From an uncultured Eubacteriales bacterium (lineage in GTDB: Bacteria > Bacillota > Clostridia > Oscillospirales > Oscillospiraceae), in assembly GCA_900545815.1 (NCBI GenBank), contig URAM01000012.1, positions 1-47,395 on the forward strand: a stretch of 47,395 nt of DNA, written 5' to 3'. Of the stretch, positions 33,777-42,488 are shown piece by piece. Positions within the stretch are counted from its first letter, which is position 1. Each line of letters begins with the position of its first letter. A model generated the notes under the pieces. The model made no database searches. It had not been told where the DNA came from and worked only from the letters and a program-made list of their open reading frames with translations. The translations under genes were made by a program, and so were the position numbers.

Positions 33777-35174
33777 TTACTTGTTCTGCAGATACTTATC
33801 GATGGCAGCAGCGGCCTTCTTGCCAGCGCCCATTGCCAGGATAACGGTAGCAGCACCAGTGACAGCGTCGCCGCCAGCGAAGACGCCTTCGCGGGTGGTG
33901 GTGACTTCGTCCTCACCGACCAGCAGGCAACCCTTGCGGTTTGCTTCCAGACCAGGAGTGGTGGAGCGGATCAGGGGGTTGGGGCTGGTGCCCAGGGACA
34001 TGATGACGGTGTCAACAGGCAGGTCGAATTCGCTGCCGGGGACAGCCTTGGGGGAACGACGGCCAGAAGCGTCGGGTTCGCCCAGTTCCATCTTGATGCA
34101 ACGGATTGCGCCGACATGACCGGGGTTCTTTTCGTCTTCGATGACTGCAACGGGGTTGCACAGAGTCTTGAATTCGATTTCTTCCTCGATTGCGTGTTCG
34201 ACTTCTTCCTTACGAGCAGGCAGTTCTTCCATGCCACGACGATAGACGACATAGACATGCTCAGCACCCAGACGCTTTGCCCAACGGCTGGCGTCCATTG
34301 CCACGTTACCGCCGCCAACGATAGCGACAGCGTTGCCCTTAGCGATAGGAGTATCGTATTCGGGATCGTAAGCCTTCATCAGGTTCAGACGGGTCAGGTA
34401 TTCGTTAGCGGAGTAAACGCCAGCCAGACCTTCGCCGGGGATCTTCATGAACATGGGCAGGCCAGCGCCGGTGCCCACGAATACTGCGTCAAAGCCGTAT
34501 TCATCGAACAGTTCGTCGATGGAGATGGTCTTGCCGATCAGGATGTCGGTCATGACGTTAACGCCCAGCTTCTTCAGCTTTTCGACTTCGCCAGCCACGA
34601 TTGCCTTGGGCAGACGGAATTCGGGGATACCATAGACCAGAACGCCACCAGCGACATGGAATGCCTCGAAAACGGTGACTTCATAACCCAGCTTTGCCAG
34701 GTCAGCAGCACAGGTCAGGCTGGAGGGGCCAGAACCGGCGACAGCGACTTTCTTGCCGTTGGAAGCGGGCTTTTCGATCTTGTCTTCCACGTTTTCACGA
34801 TGCCAGTCGGCAACGAAACGTTCCAGACGACCGATGCCCACGGGCTCGGTCTTGATGCCACGGACGCACTTGCTTTCGCACTGGTTCTCCTGAGGACAGA
34901 CACGACCGGAGATTGCGGGCAGAGCGTTGGTGGAGGAGATAACCTGGTAAGCACCTTCAAAGTCGCCTTCCACGATCTTAGCGATGAAGTCGGGGATCTT
35001 GACGTTAACGGGGCAGCCAGATACGCAGGGCATATGCTTGCAGTTCAGGCAACGAGCAGCTTCGTCCTGTGCCATTTCTACAGTATAACCAGTAGCAACT
35101 TCCAGGTAGTTCTTGTTACGAACGTGGGGATCCTGAGAAGGCATCGGGTTCTTTTTCGGGCTCATATTCGGCAT
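33777..35174 (-). CDS. nfnB: NADH-dependent ferredoxin:NADP oxidoreductase large subunit NfnB (GltA-like)
   Basis: A 465-residue flavoprotein related to the small subunit of glutamate synthase. The N-terminus has two [4Fe-4S] motifs, CLNCKHMPCVSGCP and CPQENQCESKC. An FAD Rossmann motif (VAVAGSGPSSLTCAADLA) and an NADPH motif (VAIVGGGNVAMDASRWA) follow. With NfnA it forms the electron-bifurcating complex that balances NADH, NADPH and reduced ferredoxin in anaerobes. No glutamate synthase large subunit is adjacent, and the NfnA gene lies 22 nt upstream, so Nfn rather than GOGAT is the better call. Codons favour CGT/CGC and GAA, unlike its neighbours. Confidence 0.9.
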   Translation of the reverse strand: MPNMSPKKNPMPSQDPHVRNKNYLEVATGYTVEMAQDEAARCLNCKHMPCVSGCPVNVKIPDFIAKIVEGDFEGAYQVISSTNALPAISGRVCPQENQCESKCVRGIKTEPVGIGRLERFVADWHRENVEDKIEKPASNGKKVAVAGSGPSSLTCAADLAKLGYEVTVFEAFHVAGGVLVYGIPEFRLPKAIVAGEVEKLKKLGVNVMTDILIGKTISIDELFDEYGFDAVFVGTGAGLPMFMKIPGEGLAGVYSANEYLTRLNLMKAYDPEYDTPIAKGNAVAIVGGGNVAMDASRWAKRLGAEHVYVVYRRGMEELPARKEEVEHAIEEEIEFKTLCNPVAVIEDEKNPGHVGAIRCIKMELGEPDASGRRSPKAVPGSEFDLPVDTVIMSLGTSPNPLIRSTTPGLEANRKGCLLVGEDEVTTTREGVFAGGDAVTGAATVILAMGAGKKAAAAIDKYLQNK

Positions 35175-35196
35175 AATAATGCGTCTCCTTTCTTCC

Positions 35197-36048
35197 TTAC
35201 TTAATCAGGTCTTTGCCGAGCTTTTCAAAGCGGCAAGCGTGGTCTTTCTTTTCTTCTTCGTCGGTCTTGAAGGTAGCCAGACGGTTGATCAGTTCGTCGA
35301 AATCGACGTCAGCACCGTTGAAGTCGGGGCCGTCAACGCAAGCGAACTTCATTTCGCCGCCAACGGTAACACGGCAGCAACCGCACATACCAGTGCCGTC
35401 CACCATCAGGGGGCACAGGGAAACGATGGTTTCCACGCCGAAGGGCTTTGCAGTTTCATAGACAGCCTTCATCATGGGCACGGGACCCAGGGTGTAGATC
35501 TTGTCATACTTTTCGCCAGCTTCCAGGACTTCCTGGAGCTTGTCGATAACCTTGCCCTGTTCGCCCTGAGAGCCGTCTTCGGTCAGCAGGTACAGATTGC
35601 GGGCAGCAGCCTTGAAGCCGTCTTCTAGGATGACGAAATCCTTGGAACGGAAGCCGATGATGACGTCGGTTTCAACGCCTGCATCGTTCAGGCCGTTTGC
35701 GATGGGATAAGCGATAGCGCAGCCGACGCCGCCACCGACGACGCAAGCCTTCTTGACGCCTTCCATCTCGGTGGGCAGACCCAGAGGACCAACCAGATCC
35801 ATCAGAGCGTCGCCCTCTTCCATTGCTGCCAGAGCCATGGTGGTCAGGCCAGCGCGCTGGAAGATGATGGTGATGGTACCCTTTTCACGGTCATAACCGC
35901 CGATGGTCAGGGGGCAGCGTTCGCCCTTTTCATCAATACGGAAGATGATGAACTGGCCGGGCTGTGCTTTACGAGCGATGTAAGGTGCCTCAATCTCCAA
36001 CAGAGTGATCTTCGGACTAAGGACTTCTTTTTTTACGATACGAAACAT
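35197..36048 (-). CDS. nfnA: NADH-dependent ferredoxin:NADP oxidoreductase small subunit NfnA
   Basis: A 283-residue protein of the sulfide/dihydroorotate dehydrogenase-like electron transfer family. Visible parts: FAD-binding RCPLTIGG near residue 44, NAD-binding VVGGGVGCAIAYPIA (about 103-117), and a [2Fe-2S] site DGTGMCGCCRV...FACVDGP near 220-240. The start ATG has GGAGG 13 nt upstream, rather far, in an AU-rich context, but the protein start fits the family. It has a strong promoter and a leader of about 260 nt. Codon use suggests high expression. Confidence 0.9.
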   Translation of the reverse strand: MFRIVKKEVLSPKITLLEIEAPYIARKAQPGQFIIFRIDEKGERCPLTIGGYDREKGTITIIFQRAGLTTMALAAMEEGDALMDLVGPLGLPTEMEGVKKACVVGGGVGCAIAYPIANGLNDAGVETDVIIGFRSKDFVILEDGFKAAARNLYLLTEDGSQGEQGKVIDKLQEVLEAGEKYDKIYTLGPVPMMKAVYETAKPFGVETIVSLCPLMVDGTGMCGCCRVTVGGEMKFACVDGPDFNGADVDFDELINRLATFKTDEEEKKDHACRFEKLGKDLIK

Positions 36049-36091
36049 AACTTAAAATTTTCCTCCTCACAAATTTTTAGTTACATAAGTC

Positions 36092-36310
36092 CTCTCACGG
36101 GCGCAGACCCTGTGAGAATATGAAAAAGAAGCTGTCTTCTTATTCAACATGGTTATACTATATAGACCGCTTGCATCTGGAATTGGGTCTGCTTCCGCAG
36201 ATTTCCAACTTTCTCTGGTGTATTGGCGAAATAACCAAAGGAAAGTTGGCGTTAGCGGATACAAACACCACCCATTTGCAAATATCTACATAAATCCATT
36301 TAATATAACT
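36092..36310 (-). ncRNA. Long structured leader RNA of nfnAB, candidate cis-regulatory RNA
   Basis: The 395-bp gap between ligA and nfnA contains no convincing gene. The predicted nfnAB transcript starts near 36310 and runs about 260 nt before the start codon. In transcript order it can form: a 9-bp stem CCAACTTTC/GAAAGTTGG (36241-36249 with 36205-36213) enclosing TTGG/CCAA; a hairpin TCTGC-GGAA-GCAGA with a GNRA tetraloop (36188-36201); a small AAGAAG/CTTCTT hairpin followed by UUUC (36126-36141); and TCTCAC-GGG/CCC-GTGAGA (36093-36117). This organisation suggests a riboswitch-like or protein-binding leader. It matches no riboswitch class I can recognise by eye. Confidence 0.45.
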
Positions 36311-36316
36311 GTTTTT

Positions 36317-36345
36317 ATTATAATCTTTTGCTAATCAGTTGTAAA
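36317..36345 (-). promoter_or_regulatory. Strong promoter of nfnAB
   Basis: TTTACA (36340-36345) and a perfect TATAAT (36317-36322), 17 bp apart on the minus strand, in AT-rich sequence. Predicted start near 36310, far from the nfnA start codon at 36048. Confidence 0.8.
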
Positions 36346-36443
36346 GAGAATTGTCAAAGATTTAACCATTTTTTTGCCCGTGAATTTTTCCCACGGCTGG
36401 TTTTTCCCTGTTCCCTCTCCATTTCTTGAAGTATTTTCCTTTT

Positions 36444-38420
36444 TCAGCCCTTCATCAGCTGTAAAAAACCCTCCTCGCTGAGCACTGGGACGCCCAGGCT
36501 CTCCGCTTTGGTCAGTTTGCTGCCTGCCGCTTCCCCAGCCACCACATAGGTGGTCTTTTTGGAAACGCTGCCGGAGACTTTTCCGCCCAGGGCTTCGATT
36601 TGTTTTTTCGCCTCGCTGCGGGTGAATTGGGTCAAGGTGCCAGTGAGCACGAAGGTCATGCCATCGAAACGACCGTCCCGCTGCTCCAGCCTGCACTCCA
36701 TATTCACGCCCGCCTCCCGAAGCGTCTCCACCAAGTGCTGGGACTGGGGATTCTGGAACCACTCCACCAAACAGTGGGCGGTGACAGCTCCCACGTCGGG
36801 CACCTCGGTCAGCGTCTCCTCGTCCGCTGCCATGAGCGCATCCAGAGTGTGGAACCGCTCCGCCAGCACCTGGGCGCCACGGGTACCCACCTGACGGATG
36901 CCGAAGGCGCTGATGAGGCGGGACAGATCCTGCTGCTTGGACTTTTCGATGGCGGCGATCAGGTTTTCCGCCGACTTCTCCCCCATCCGATCCAGCTTGG
37001 CCACGTCCTGGGCGTTCAGGTGGTACAGATCGCCCGGTGTGCGGATGAGGTCGTTCTCCACCAGCGCCCGTACCACGGCAGGGCCAAGCCCTTCGATATC
37101 CATGCAATCGCGGCTGGCGAAATGCACCAGGTTGCGTACCAGCTGCGCGGGACATTCCGCTCCGGTGCAGCGCAGCGCCACGCCGTCCTCGTCTCGCACG
37201 ACCGGAGAGCCACAGACGGGGCAGACCTCCGGCAGGTGATAGGGCACGGCGTCCGGGGGGCGCTTGGAAACGTCCACGCTGACCACCTGGGGAATGATCT
37301 CACCGGCCTTTTGGAGCAGGACGGTGTCACCGATGCGCACATCTTTTTCGGTGATGAAATCCTGGTTGTGGAGGGTGGCGTTTGTGACAGTAGTGCCGGC
37401 CAGCTGCACCGGTTCGGTGACCGCCTTGGGGGTCAGGACGCCAGTTCGCCCCACCTGCACCACGATGTCCAGCACCTTGGCCGGTTTCTGCTCCGGCGGG
37501 TACTTCCACGCCACTGCCCAGCGGGGGAATTTGGCGGTGCTGCCGAATAGTTCCCGCTGGCTCAGATCGTTGACCTTCACCACTGCCCCGTCCATCTCAT
37601 AGGGGAAGTCGTAGCGCTCCCGTCCCAGCCGGTCGATCTCCGCCTGCACCTGGGCAGGGTCGGACAGAATGGCACGGGGGATGACTCGGAAGCGGAGCTT
37701 TTCCAGGTAGTCTAGCTGCTGGGCGTCGGTCTGGAAGGGTTCGCCGTCGGTGAGCTGGATGTTGAAGATGACGCAATCCAGACGGCGCTGGGCGGCAATT
37801 TTGGAGTCCAGCTGCCGGAGAGAACCGGCGGCGGCGTTGCGGGGATTGGCCAGCAGCGGTTCCTCCCTGGCCGCTCGTTCCTCGTTCAGGCGCTGGAAGG
37901 TCTTGCGGGACATATAGCACTCCCCCCGGACGATGAGCCGGTGAGGGGCGTTGTCCAGCTTCATGGGGATGGAGCGGACGGTGCGCAGGTTCTCGGTCAC
38001 GTCCTCGCCGGTCTGGCCGTCGCCGCGGGTGGCGCCACGGACGAACAAGCCGTCCACATACTCCAGCGCCACGGACAGTCCGTCTACCTTGGGTTCCACA
38101 ATATACTCCGTCTCCGGCGCAGTCTCCCGAATACGGGCATCAAAGGCGGTCAATTCCTCTGGAGCGAACACGTCCTGTAGGGATTGGAGGGGCACCTGGT
38201 GGGTCACCGGCGCAAACGCCTTCAGCGCCTCGCCGCCCACCCGCTGGGTGGGGGAATCGGGGGTGATATACTCTGGGTGTTCCGCCTCCAATTCCTCCAA
38301 CTCTCTGAGCTTTTGGTCATATTCATAATCGGGCACGGTGGGAGCGTCCAGTACATAGTATAGATGCCCCCACTGGTTGAGCAAGTCCCGCAATGCTTCC
38401 ATTTTAGATGGTACGTCCAT
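36444..38420 (-). CDS. ligA: NAD-dependent DNA ligase LigA
   Basis: Seals nicks in replication and repair using NAD+. The 658-residue protein has the Ia/adenylation domain with YYVLDAPTVPDYEYD, the adenylated Lys 111 in EPKVDGLS, the OB fold, a four-Cys zinc finger (CPVCGSPVV...RCTGAECP, about 395-420), helix-hairpin-helix repeats (MGEKSAENLIAAIEKSK, AFGIRQVGTRGAQVLAE) and a C-terminal BRCT domain (about 583-658). Full length. The ATG at 38420 has AAGGGG 9 nt before it. It follows yunB by 12 nt. Confidence 0.97.
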   Translation of the reverse strand: MDVPSKMEALRDLLNQWGHLYYVLDAPTVPDYEYDQKLRELEELEAEHPEYITPDSPTQRVGGEALKAFAPVTHQVPLQSLQDVFAPEELTAFDARIRETAPETEYIVEPKVDGLSVALEYVDGLFVRGATRGDGQTGEDVTENLRTVRSIPMKLDNAPHRLIVRGECYMSRKTFQRLNEERAAREEPLLANPRNAAAGSLRQLDSKIAAQRRLDCVIFNIQLTDGEPFQTDAQQLDYLEKLRFRVIPRAILSDPAQVQAEIDRLGRERYDFPYEMDGAVVKVNDLSQRELFGSTAKFPRWAVAWKYPPEQKPAKVLDIVVQVGRTGVLTPKAVTEPVQLAGTTVTNATLHNQDFITEKDVRIGDTVLLQKAGEIIPQVVSVDVSKRPPDAVPYHLPEVCPVCGSPVVRDEDGVALRCTGAECPAQLVRNLVHFASRDCMDIEGLGPAVVRALVENDLIRTPGDLYHLNAQDVAKLDRMGEKSAENLIAAIEKSKQQDLSRLISAFGIRQVGTRGAQVLAERFHTLDALMAADEETLTEVPDVGAVTAHCLVEWFQNPQSQHLVETLREAGVNMECRLEQRDGRFDGMTFVLTGTLTQFTRSEAKKQIEALGGKVSGSVSKKTTYVVAGEAAGSKLTKAESLGVPVLSEEGFLQLMKG

Positions 38421-38432
38421 AGTGTTTCCCCT

Positions 38433-39140
38433 TCATTCTGCGCTGTAATCTCGTTGGGCGTCAGCAGCCTCTCGAGCCGTGTCAAATTGGCTGAAATAAC
38501 TGTAATGCGACGGAACATCCCCCATGAGGATGGACTCCGCCACGGTGATCTTGTTGGTGAACGTCCGGTCATAGGTGCCGCCAGGGAGCAGGAGCACCAC
38601 CTGGACGGTGAGCACCATCTGAATTTGGTGTCTGGTCTGGTTGATGCCGGCGGAGGCGAAGCTGCTCTCAAAATATCCAGCGATGCTCTCCAAGCTCAAC
38701 ACCTGCACTGGGATGTTGGGGCCTAGGTCGGAGAACAACGCAGTCCCCCAGGCGGTGCCCAAGGGCACTTGAATGGGGTGTTCCTCCACCTTCCCCAGCG
38801 CTTGACCGATGGCACGGGTCATATCCGCCCGCAGGACGTTGAGGGTGGCCATGTCAGTGGTCAGCCCTTGCAGCTTGCCGTTCTGGTCGTATTGCAGCTG
38901 AACCAGCTTGCTGTAGGTGATCTCCCCGTCCGCCGCGTCCTGGATGCAGACCTGGTCGATGGCGTCGTTGACCACCGTTTCCAGGTCAGACAGAGCAATT
39001 TCCAAGATGGCCGGCCGCAGCTTGTAGTCCAGGCGCAAGATGACGCCCACCACCAGCACCAGGCAGACCAGGAGCACACAGCACCGCTTCCGCCGCCTGC
39101 TCCAGGGCGCCCGATGACGCCGCCTTCGGTATCCACGCAT
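38433..39140 (-). CDS. yunB: Sporulation protein YunB
   Basis: A 235-residue protein with a very basic N-terminus (MRGYRRRRHRAPWSRRRKR), one membrane segment (about residues 21-38) and an extracytoplasmic domain. Family features: LSDLETVVNDAIDQVC, LGTAWGTALFSDLGPNIPV, and NQTRHQIQMVLTVQVVLLLPG. YunB is made in the mother cell under SigE control in Bacillus and is needed for efficient sporulation; molecular role unknown. Start chosen at the ATG with GGAGG 8 nt upstream. Evidence that the organism can sporulate. Confidence 0.88.
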   Translation of the reverse strand: MRGYRRRRHRAPWSRRRKRCCVLLVCLVLVVGVILRLDYKLRPAILEIALSDLETVVNDAIDQVCIQDAADGEITYSKLVQLQYDQNGKLQGLTTDMATLNVLRADMTRAIGQALGKVEEHPIQVPLGTAWGTALFSDLGPNIPVQVLSLESIAGYFESSFASAGINQTRHQIQMVLTVQVVLLLPGGTYDRTFTNKITVAESILMGDVPSHYSYFSQFDTAREAADAQRDYSAE

Positions 39141-39200
39141 CCCATCGCCTCCCCTGCCACTGTATGCAGGAAAGGCCGATCTCATCTCTATTCTGTCCGG

Positions 39201-40466
39201 TTATCCCTTCAGCAACTCCTCCACCGCCAGCAAAACGCCGGTCTTGCCGGACTCGTAGGTCAGGCCGCCCTGCATGTAGACGGTGTAAGGGGGACGCATA
39301 GGGGCGTCCGCAGACAGCTCGATGGACGCGCCCTGGATGAAGGCACCAGCGGCCATGATGACCTGGCAGTCGTAGCCGGGCATATCCCAGGGCACCGGGG
39401 TCACGTAGCTGTCCACAGGAGAGCCGGACTGGATGCCCTTGCAGTATTTCTCCACCAGCTCCGGCCGTTCCAGGCTCACCATCTGGATGATGTCGTGGCG
39501 CTCCTGGTCGGAACGGGGTTCGGTCTGGTAGCCCAGCAGCTCCATCATGCGAGCGTTGAACACGGCGGTCTTGACCGCCTGTGCCACAGTGTGGGGCGCC
39601 AGGAACAGACCCTGATAGAGCAGGCGGTTATTGCCCAAGGTGGAGCCGCACTCCCGACCGATGCCGGGGACGGTGAGCCGTTTGGCTGCCGCTTCCACCA
39701 GGTCATGCCGACCGGCCAGATAGCCGCCGGTAGGGGCCAACCCGCCACCGGGGTTCTTGATGAGGCTGCCCACGATCAAGTCCGCCCCCACTTGGGTGGG
39801 TTCCATGGTCTCCACGAACTCGCCATAGCAGTTGTCCACGATGACGGTGACGTCAGGACGGTGCTCTTTGACGATGGCGATCAGCTCGCCGATCTCTGCC
39901 ACGGACAGGGACGCCCGGGTGGAATAGCCCTTGGAGCGCTGGATGAGCACCACCTTCACGTCCGGTGCCTGCACCGCCTGGGCCAGCCCCGCCTTGTCCG
40001 GCAGGTCGTCCGCGGTCACGTCCACCTGACGGTAGCCGATGCCGTATTCCTTCAGACTCCCCGGCTCGTCCCCGGTGACGCCGATGACGCTGAGCAGGGT
40101 GTCGTAGGGTGCGCCGACCGCGGAAAGCAGGGTGTCGCCGGGTTTTAACGCCCCGTACAGGGCGGAGGCGATGGCGTGGGTGCCGTTGACGAACTGGATG
40201 CGCACCAGGGCGTCCTCGGTGCCGAAGATCTCGGCGTAGATTTGATCCAGGGTGTCCCGTCCCAGATCGTCGTAGCCGTAGCCGGTGGTGCCGGCGAAGT
40301 GGGCTTCTGCCACCCGGTGGTTCTGGAAGGCGGCCAGCACCTTCTGACTGTTGTATTCCGCCACGGCGTCGATGTGGGCGAACTGTCCGCGGATGTCCGC
40401 CTCCGCCTGCCGTGCCATGTCTAAAACCCGCTGGGACAGCCCCAGGGGATGCTTGTTCTCATTCAT
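39201..40466 (-). CDS. Methionine gamma-lyase family PLP-dependent protein (aluminium-resistance family)
   Basis: A fold-type I PLP enzyme of about 421 residues. It has GTTGYGYDDLGRDTLDQIYA, IQFVNGTHAIASALYGALKPGD and the PLP-binding lysine in IQRSKGYSTRASLS (residue about 179), features of the PF06838 group annotated as methionine gamma-lyase or aluminium-resistance protein. Probable C-S lyase on sulfur amino acids; substrate not fixed by sequence. The ATG at 40466 overlaps the upstream M42 gene by 8 nt; a GTG at 40487 is an alternative, and neither has a strong ribosome site, suggesting translational coupling. Confidence 0.88.
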   Translation of the reverse strand: MNENKHPLGLSQRVLDMARQAEADIRGQFAHIDAVAEYNSQKVLAAFQNHRVAEAHFAGTTGYGYDDLGRDTLDQIYAEIFGTEDALVRIQFVNGTHAIASALYGALKPGDTLLSAVGAPYDTLLSVIGVTGDEPGSLKEYGIGYRQVDVTADDLPDKAGLAQAVQAPDVKVVLIQRSKGYSTRASLSVAEIGELIAIVKEHRPDVTVIVDNCYGEFVETMEPTQVGADLIVGSLIKNPGGGLAPTGGYLAGRHDLVEAAAKRLTVPGIGRECGSTLGNNRLLYQGLFLAPHTVAQAVKTAVFNARMMELLGYQTEPRSDQERHDIIQMVSLERPELVEKYCKGIQSGSPVDSYVTPVPWDMPGYDCQVIMAAGAFIQGASIELSADAPMRPPYTVYMQGGLTYESGKTGVLLAVEELLKG

Positions 40467-41457
40467 TTGATTCAAACTCACTTTCACAAAATGCCTGCAC
40501 CAGCTTCACGCAGGCTTCCAAATCCGCCAGGTCGATGAGCTCGGTCTGGCTGTGGGTATACCGGCAGGGGATGGACACGCCGCCGGTGCGGACGCCGCCC
40601 CGACTGACGTGGATGACGCCGGCATCGGTGCCGCCCACCTTCAACAGGTCGTCCTGGGCGGGGATATTTTTCTCCTCCGCCAGCTGCCGCAGCTTGGCCA
40701 CCACGTCACGATGACAGAGCACCGAGTGGTCCATGATCTTGATGGCCGCACCGCCGCCGATCTTCGTGGTTGCTTCATGGAGCGCGCCAGGCTGGTCGTC
40801 CGGACAGGTCACATCCACCGCCAGGGCATATTCCGGGTCCACTGCCCAAGCGGCAGGCTTCGCCCCACGCATCCCCGCCTCTTCTTGGGTGGTAAAGACG
40901 TAATAGAGGTCGTTGGTCGGGTGCTGGGTCTGCTGCATGGTCTCCAGCAGCACTGCACAGCCCGCCCGATTGTCCAGGTACGGCCCCATGACCCGATTTC
41001 CGTTGCCGGACAGGGCACCGGAGAAGGCAGCGGTGTCCCCTACCATGACCATGGTCTTGGCTTCCTCCCGATCCCTTGCGCCGATGTCGATATAGAGATC
41101 GGTCAGCTTGAACTCCTTCTCCTCTTTGCTCTCCTCCACGGCGATGACCCCCACGGTGCCATTCTGGAACCGCACCATAGTCTGATACAGCGCCTTGGCT
41201 TCCAGCCCGCCGACGGCCCCGAAGCGCAGGAAGCCGTTCTGCTCGATGTGGGTGACGATGACGCCCACGCTGTCCATGTGAGCAGCCAGCATGATCTTTT
41301 TGCCCGCCCCCTTCTGGTGGACGATCAGGTTGCCCAGGGCGTCCTCGGTGATGTCATCGGCGTAAGGCTCCGCTGCCTGGCGGATGGCGGCGCGGATGGC
41401 GCTCTCGTCCCCGGACACGCCGTGGGCACGGGTCAAGGTTTCCAATCGTTTCTTCAT
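40459..41457 (-). CDS. M42 family metallopeptidase (third of three)
   Basis: A 332-residue aminopeptidase of the M42 (TET/glutamyl aminopeptidase, endoglucanase M-like) family. Dinuclear zinc and catalytic residues are present: AAHMDSVGV, LDNRAGC, TTQEEAG (catalytic Glu-Glu), AVDVTCPDD and YTHSQTE. Such enzymes form large tetrahedral assemblies that trim peptides from the N-terminus. It starts 5 nt after the previous M42 gene. This copy has Asn in DNRAG where the other two have Asp (DDRAG, DDRSC). Confidence 0.92.
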   Translation of the reverse strand: MKKRLETLTRAHGVSGDESAIRAAIRQAAEPYADDITEDALGNLIVHQKGAGKKIMLAAHMDSVGVIVTHIEQNGFLRFGAVGGLEAKALYQTMVRFQNGTVGVIAVEESKEEKEFKLTDLYIDIGARDREEAKTMVMVGDTAAFSGALSGNGNRVMGPYLDNRAGCAVLLETMQQTQHPTNDLYYVFTTQEEAGMRGAKPAAWAVDPEYALAVDVTCPDDQPGALHEATTKIGGGAAIKIMDHSVLCHRDVVAKLRQLAEEKNIPAQDDLLKVGGTDAGVIHVSRGGVRTGGVSIPCRYTHSQTELIDLADLEACVKLVQAFCESEFESNE

Positions 41458-41462
41458 ATCTG

Positions 41463-42488
41463 TCAGCTCTCCTCTGCGATGTTCCCGATGAATGCCCGTG
41501 CCAGCTCCAACATCCCTTCCATGTCCGCCACAGCGGCCACACTGGTGGGGGCGTGCAGGTAACGGGTGGCAATGGCCAGACCGGCCACCCGAACGCCTGC
41601 CCGACTGCGCTGGTAGGTACGGCCGTTGGTGCCGCCGGACAGATATTCTTTGGTCTGCCAGGGGATGTGATTTGCTTCCGCCAATTCTCGCAGCCGGCAG
41701 AACAGGCCACGGTCGTAGATGGTGCCGCCGTCCATGTAGGGGATAACAACCCCCTTGCCCGGAGCGCAGACCCGTTTCCCGCTGGGGGTGCCAGGCAGGT
41801 CGGCGGCGGTGGTGGCTTCCAGCACCAGGGCGATCTCCGGCTTGACGGAAAAGGCGCTGGCAAAGGCGCCACGGGTGCCTACTTCCTCCTGGGTAGAGAA
41901 CACGAAGGTCACGTCCATGGGCAGCTCCTCCTGAGCCAGCTTTATCATGGCGGCACAGCCTGCTCGGTCGTCAATGGCCTTGCCTTTCAGGAAGCCGTCA
42001 CCGAAAAGCAGGGTCTCGCCGTCAAAGACGCCCACTTCCCCCAGCTTCACCTTGGCCTGGGCTTCCGCTTTGTTTTTTGCGCCGATGTCGATATATAATT
42101 CTTTCACCTTGGGCACGGCGGTGCGTTCCTCTTTGGTGGTCTGATGGACGGGTTTCATGCCGAACACGCCCAAAATGCGCTCTTTTCCCAGATAAACCCG
42201 CTTGCCAATGACTACTCGGCGGTCAACCCCGCCCACGAAGGCAAAGCGCAGGCAGCCCTGTTCCGTGTAGCCAGTGACCATGACCCCCACCTCGTCCATG
42301 TGGGCGTCCAGCAGGAGCTTGGAACCGGTGTGTTTTTTCCCCTCCTTGAAGGCGATCAGATTGCCCATGGCGTCTACTTTCATCCACTTCACATAGGGTC
42401 GGATGGTCTGGGCAATAAACTCCCGCACCGCTTCCTCTCGACTGGACACGCCAGGAAGGGCGCACAAGGTTCGGGTCAGATCCAGCAT
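41463..42488 (-). CDS. M42 family metallopeptidase (second of three)
   Basis: A 341-residue M42 aminopeptidase with DAHMDEVGV, AIDDRAGC, STQEEVGTRG, LVLEATTAAD (Glu at the position of the usual metal-binding Asp) and YLHAPTS. The ATG at 42488 with GAGGAGGG 8 nt upstream gives the family-typical start MLDLTRTLCALPGVSSREEA; a 54-residue upstream extension in frame is rejected because it lies antisense-like within the preceding gene. It overlaps the first M42 gene by 13 nt. Confidence 0.93.
   Translation of the reverse strand: MLDLTRTLCALPGVSSREEAVREFIAQTIRPYVKWMKVDAMGNLIAFKEGKKHTGSKLLLDAHMDEVGVMVTGYTEQGCLRFAFVGGVDRRVVIGKRVYLGKERILGVFGMKPVHQTTKEERTAVPKVKELYIDIGAKNKAEAQAKVKLGEVGVFDGETLLFGDGFLKGKAIDDRAGCAAMIKLAQEELPMDVTFVFSTQEEVGTRGAFASAFSVKPEIALVLEATTAADLPGTPSGKRVCAPGKGVVIPYMDGGTIYDRGLFCRLRELAEANHIPWQTKEYLSGGTNGRTYQRSRAGVRVAGLAIATRYLHAPTSVAAVADMEGMLELARAFIGNIAEES

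Noticed and set aside
33777..35174. Annotation as a glutamate synthase small subunit (GltD/GltA)
   Set aside because: The family is homologous, but the adjacent NfnA-type gene and absence of a large GOGAT subunit favour the Nfn transhydrogenase. Activity remains inferred.
36067..36264. A 65-codon minus-strand open frame in the nfnA leader
   Set aside because: It starts with TTG without a ribosome site, and its translation has no recognisable features; RNA structure explains the region better.
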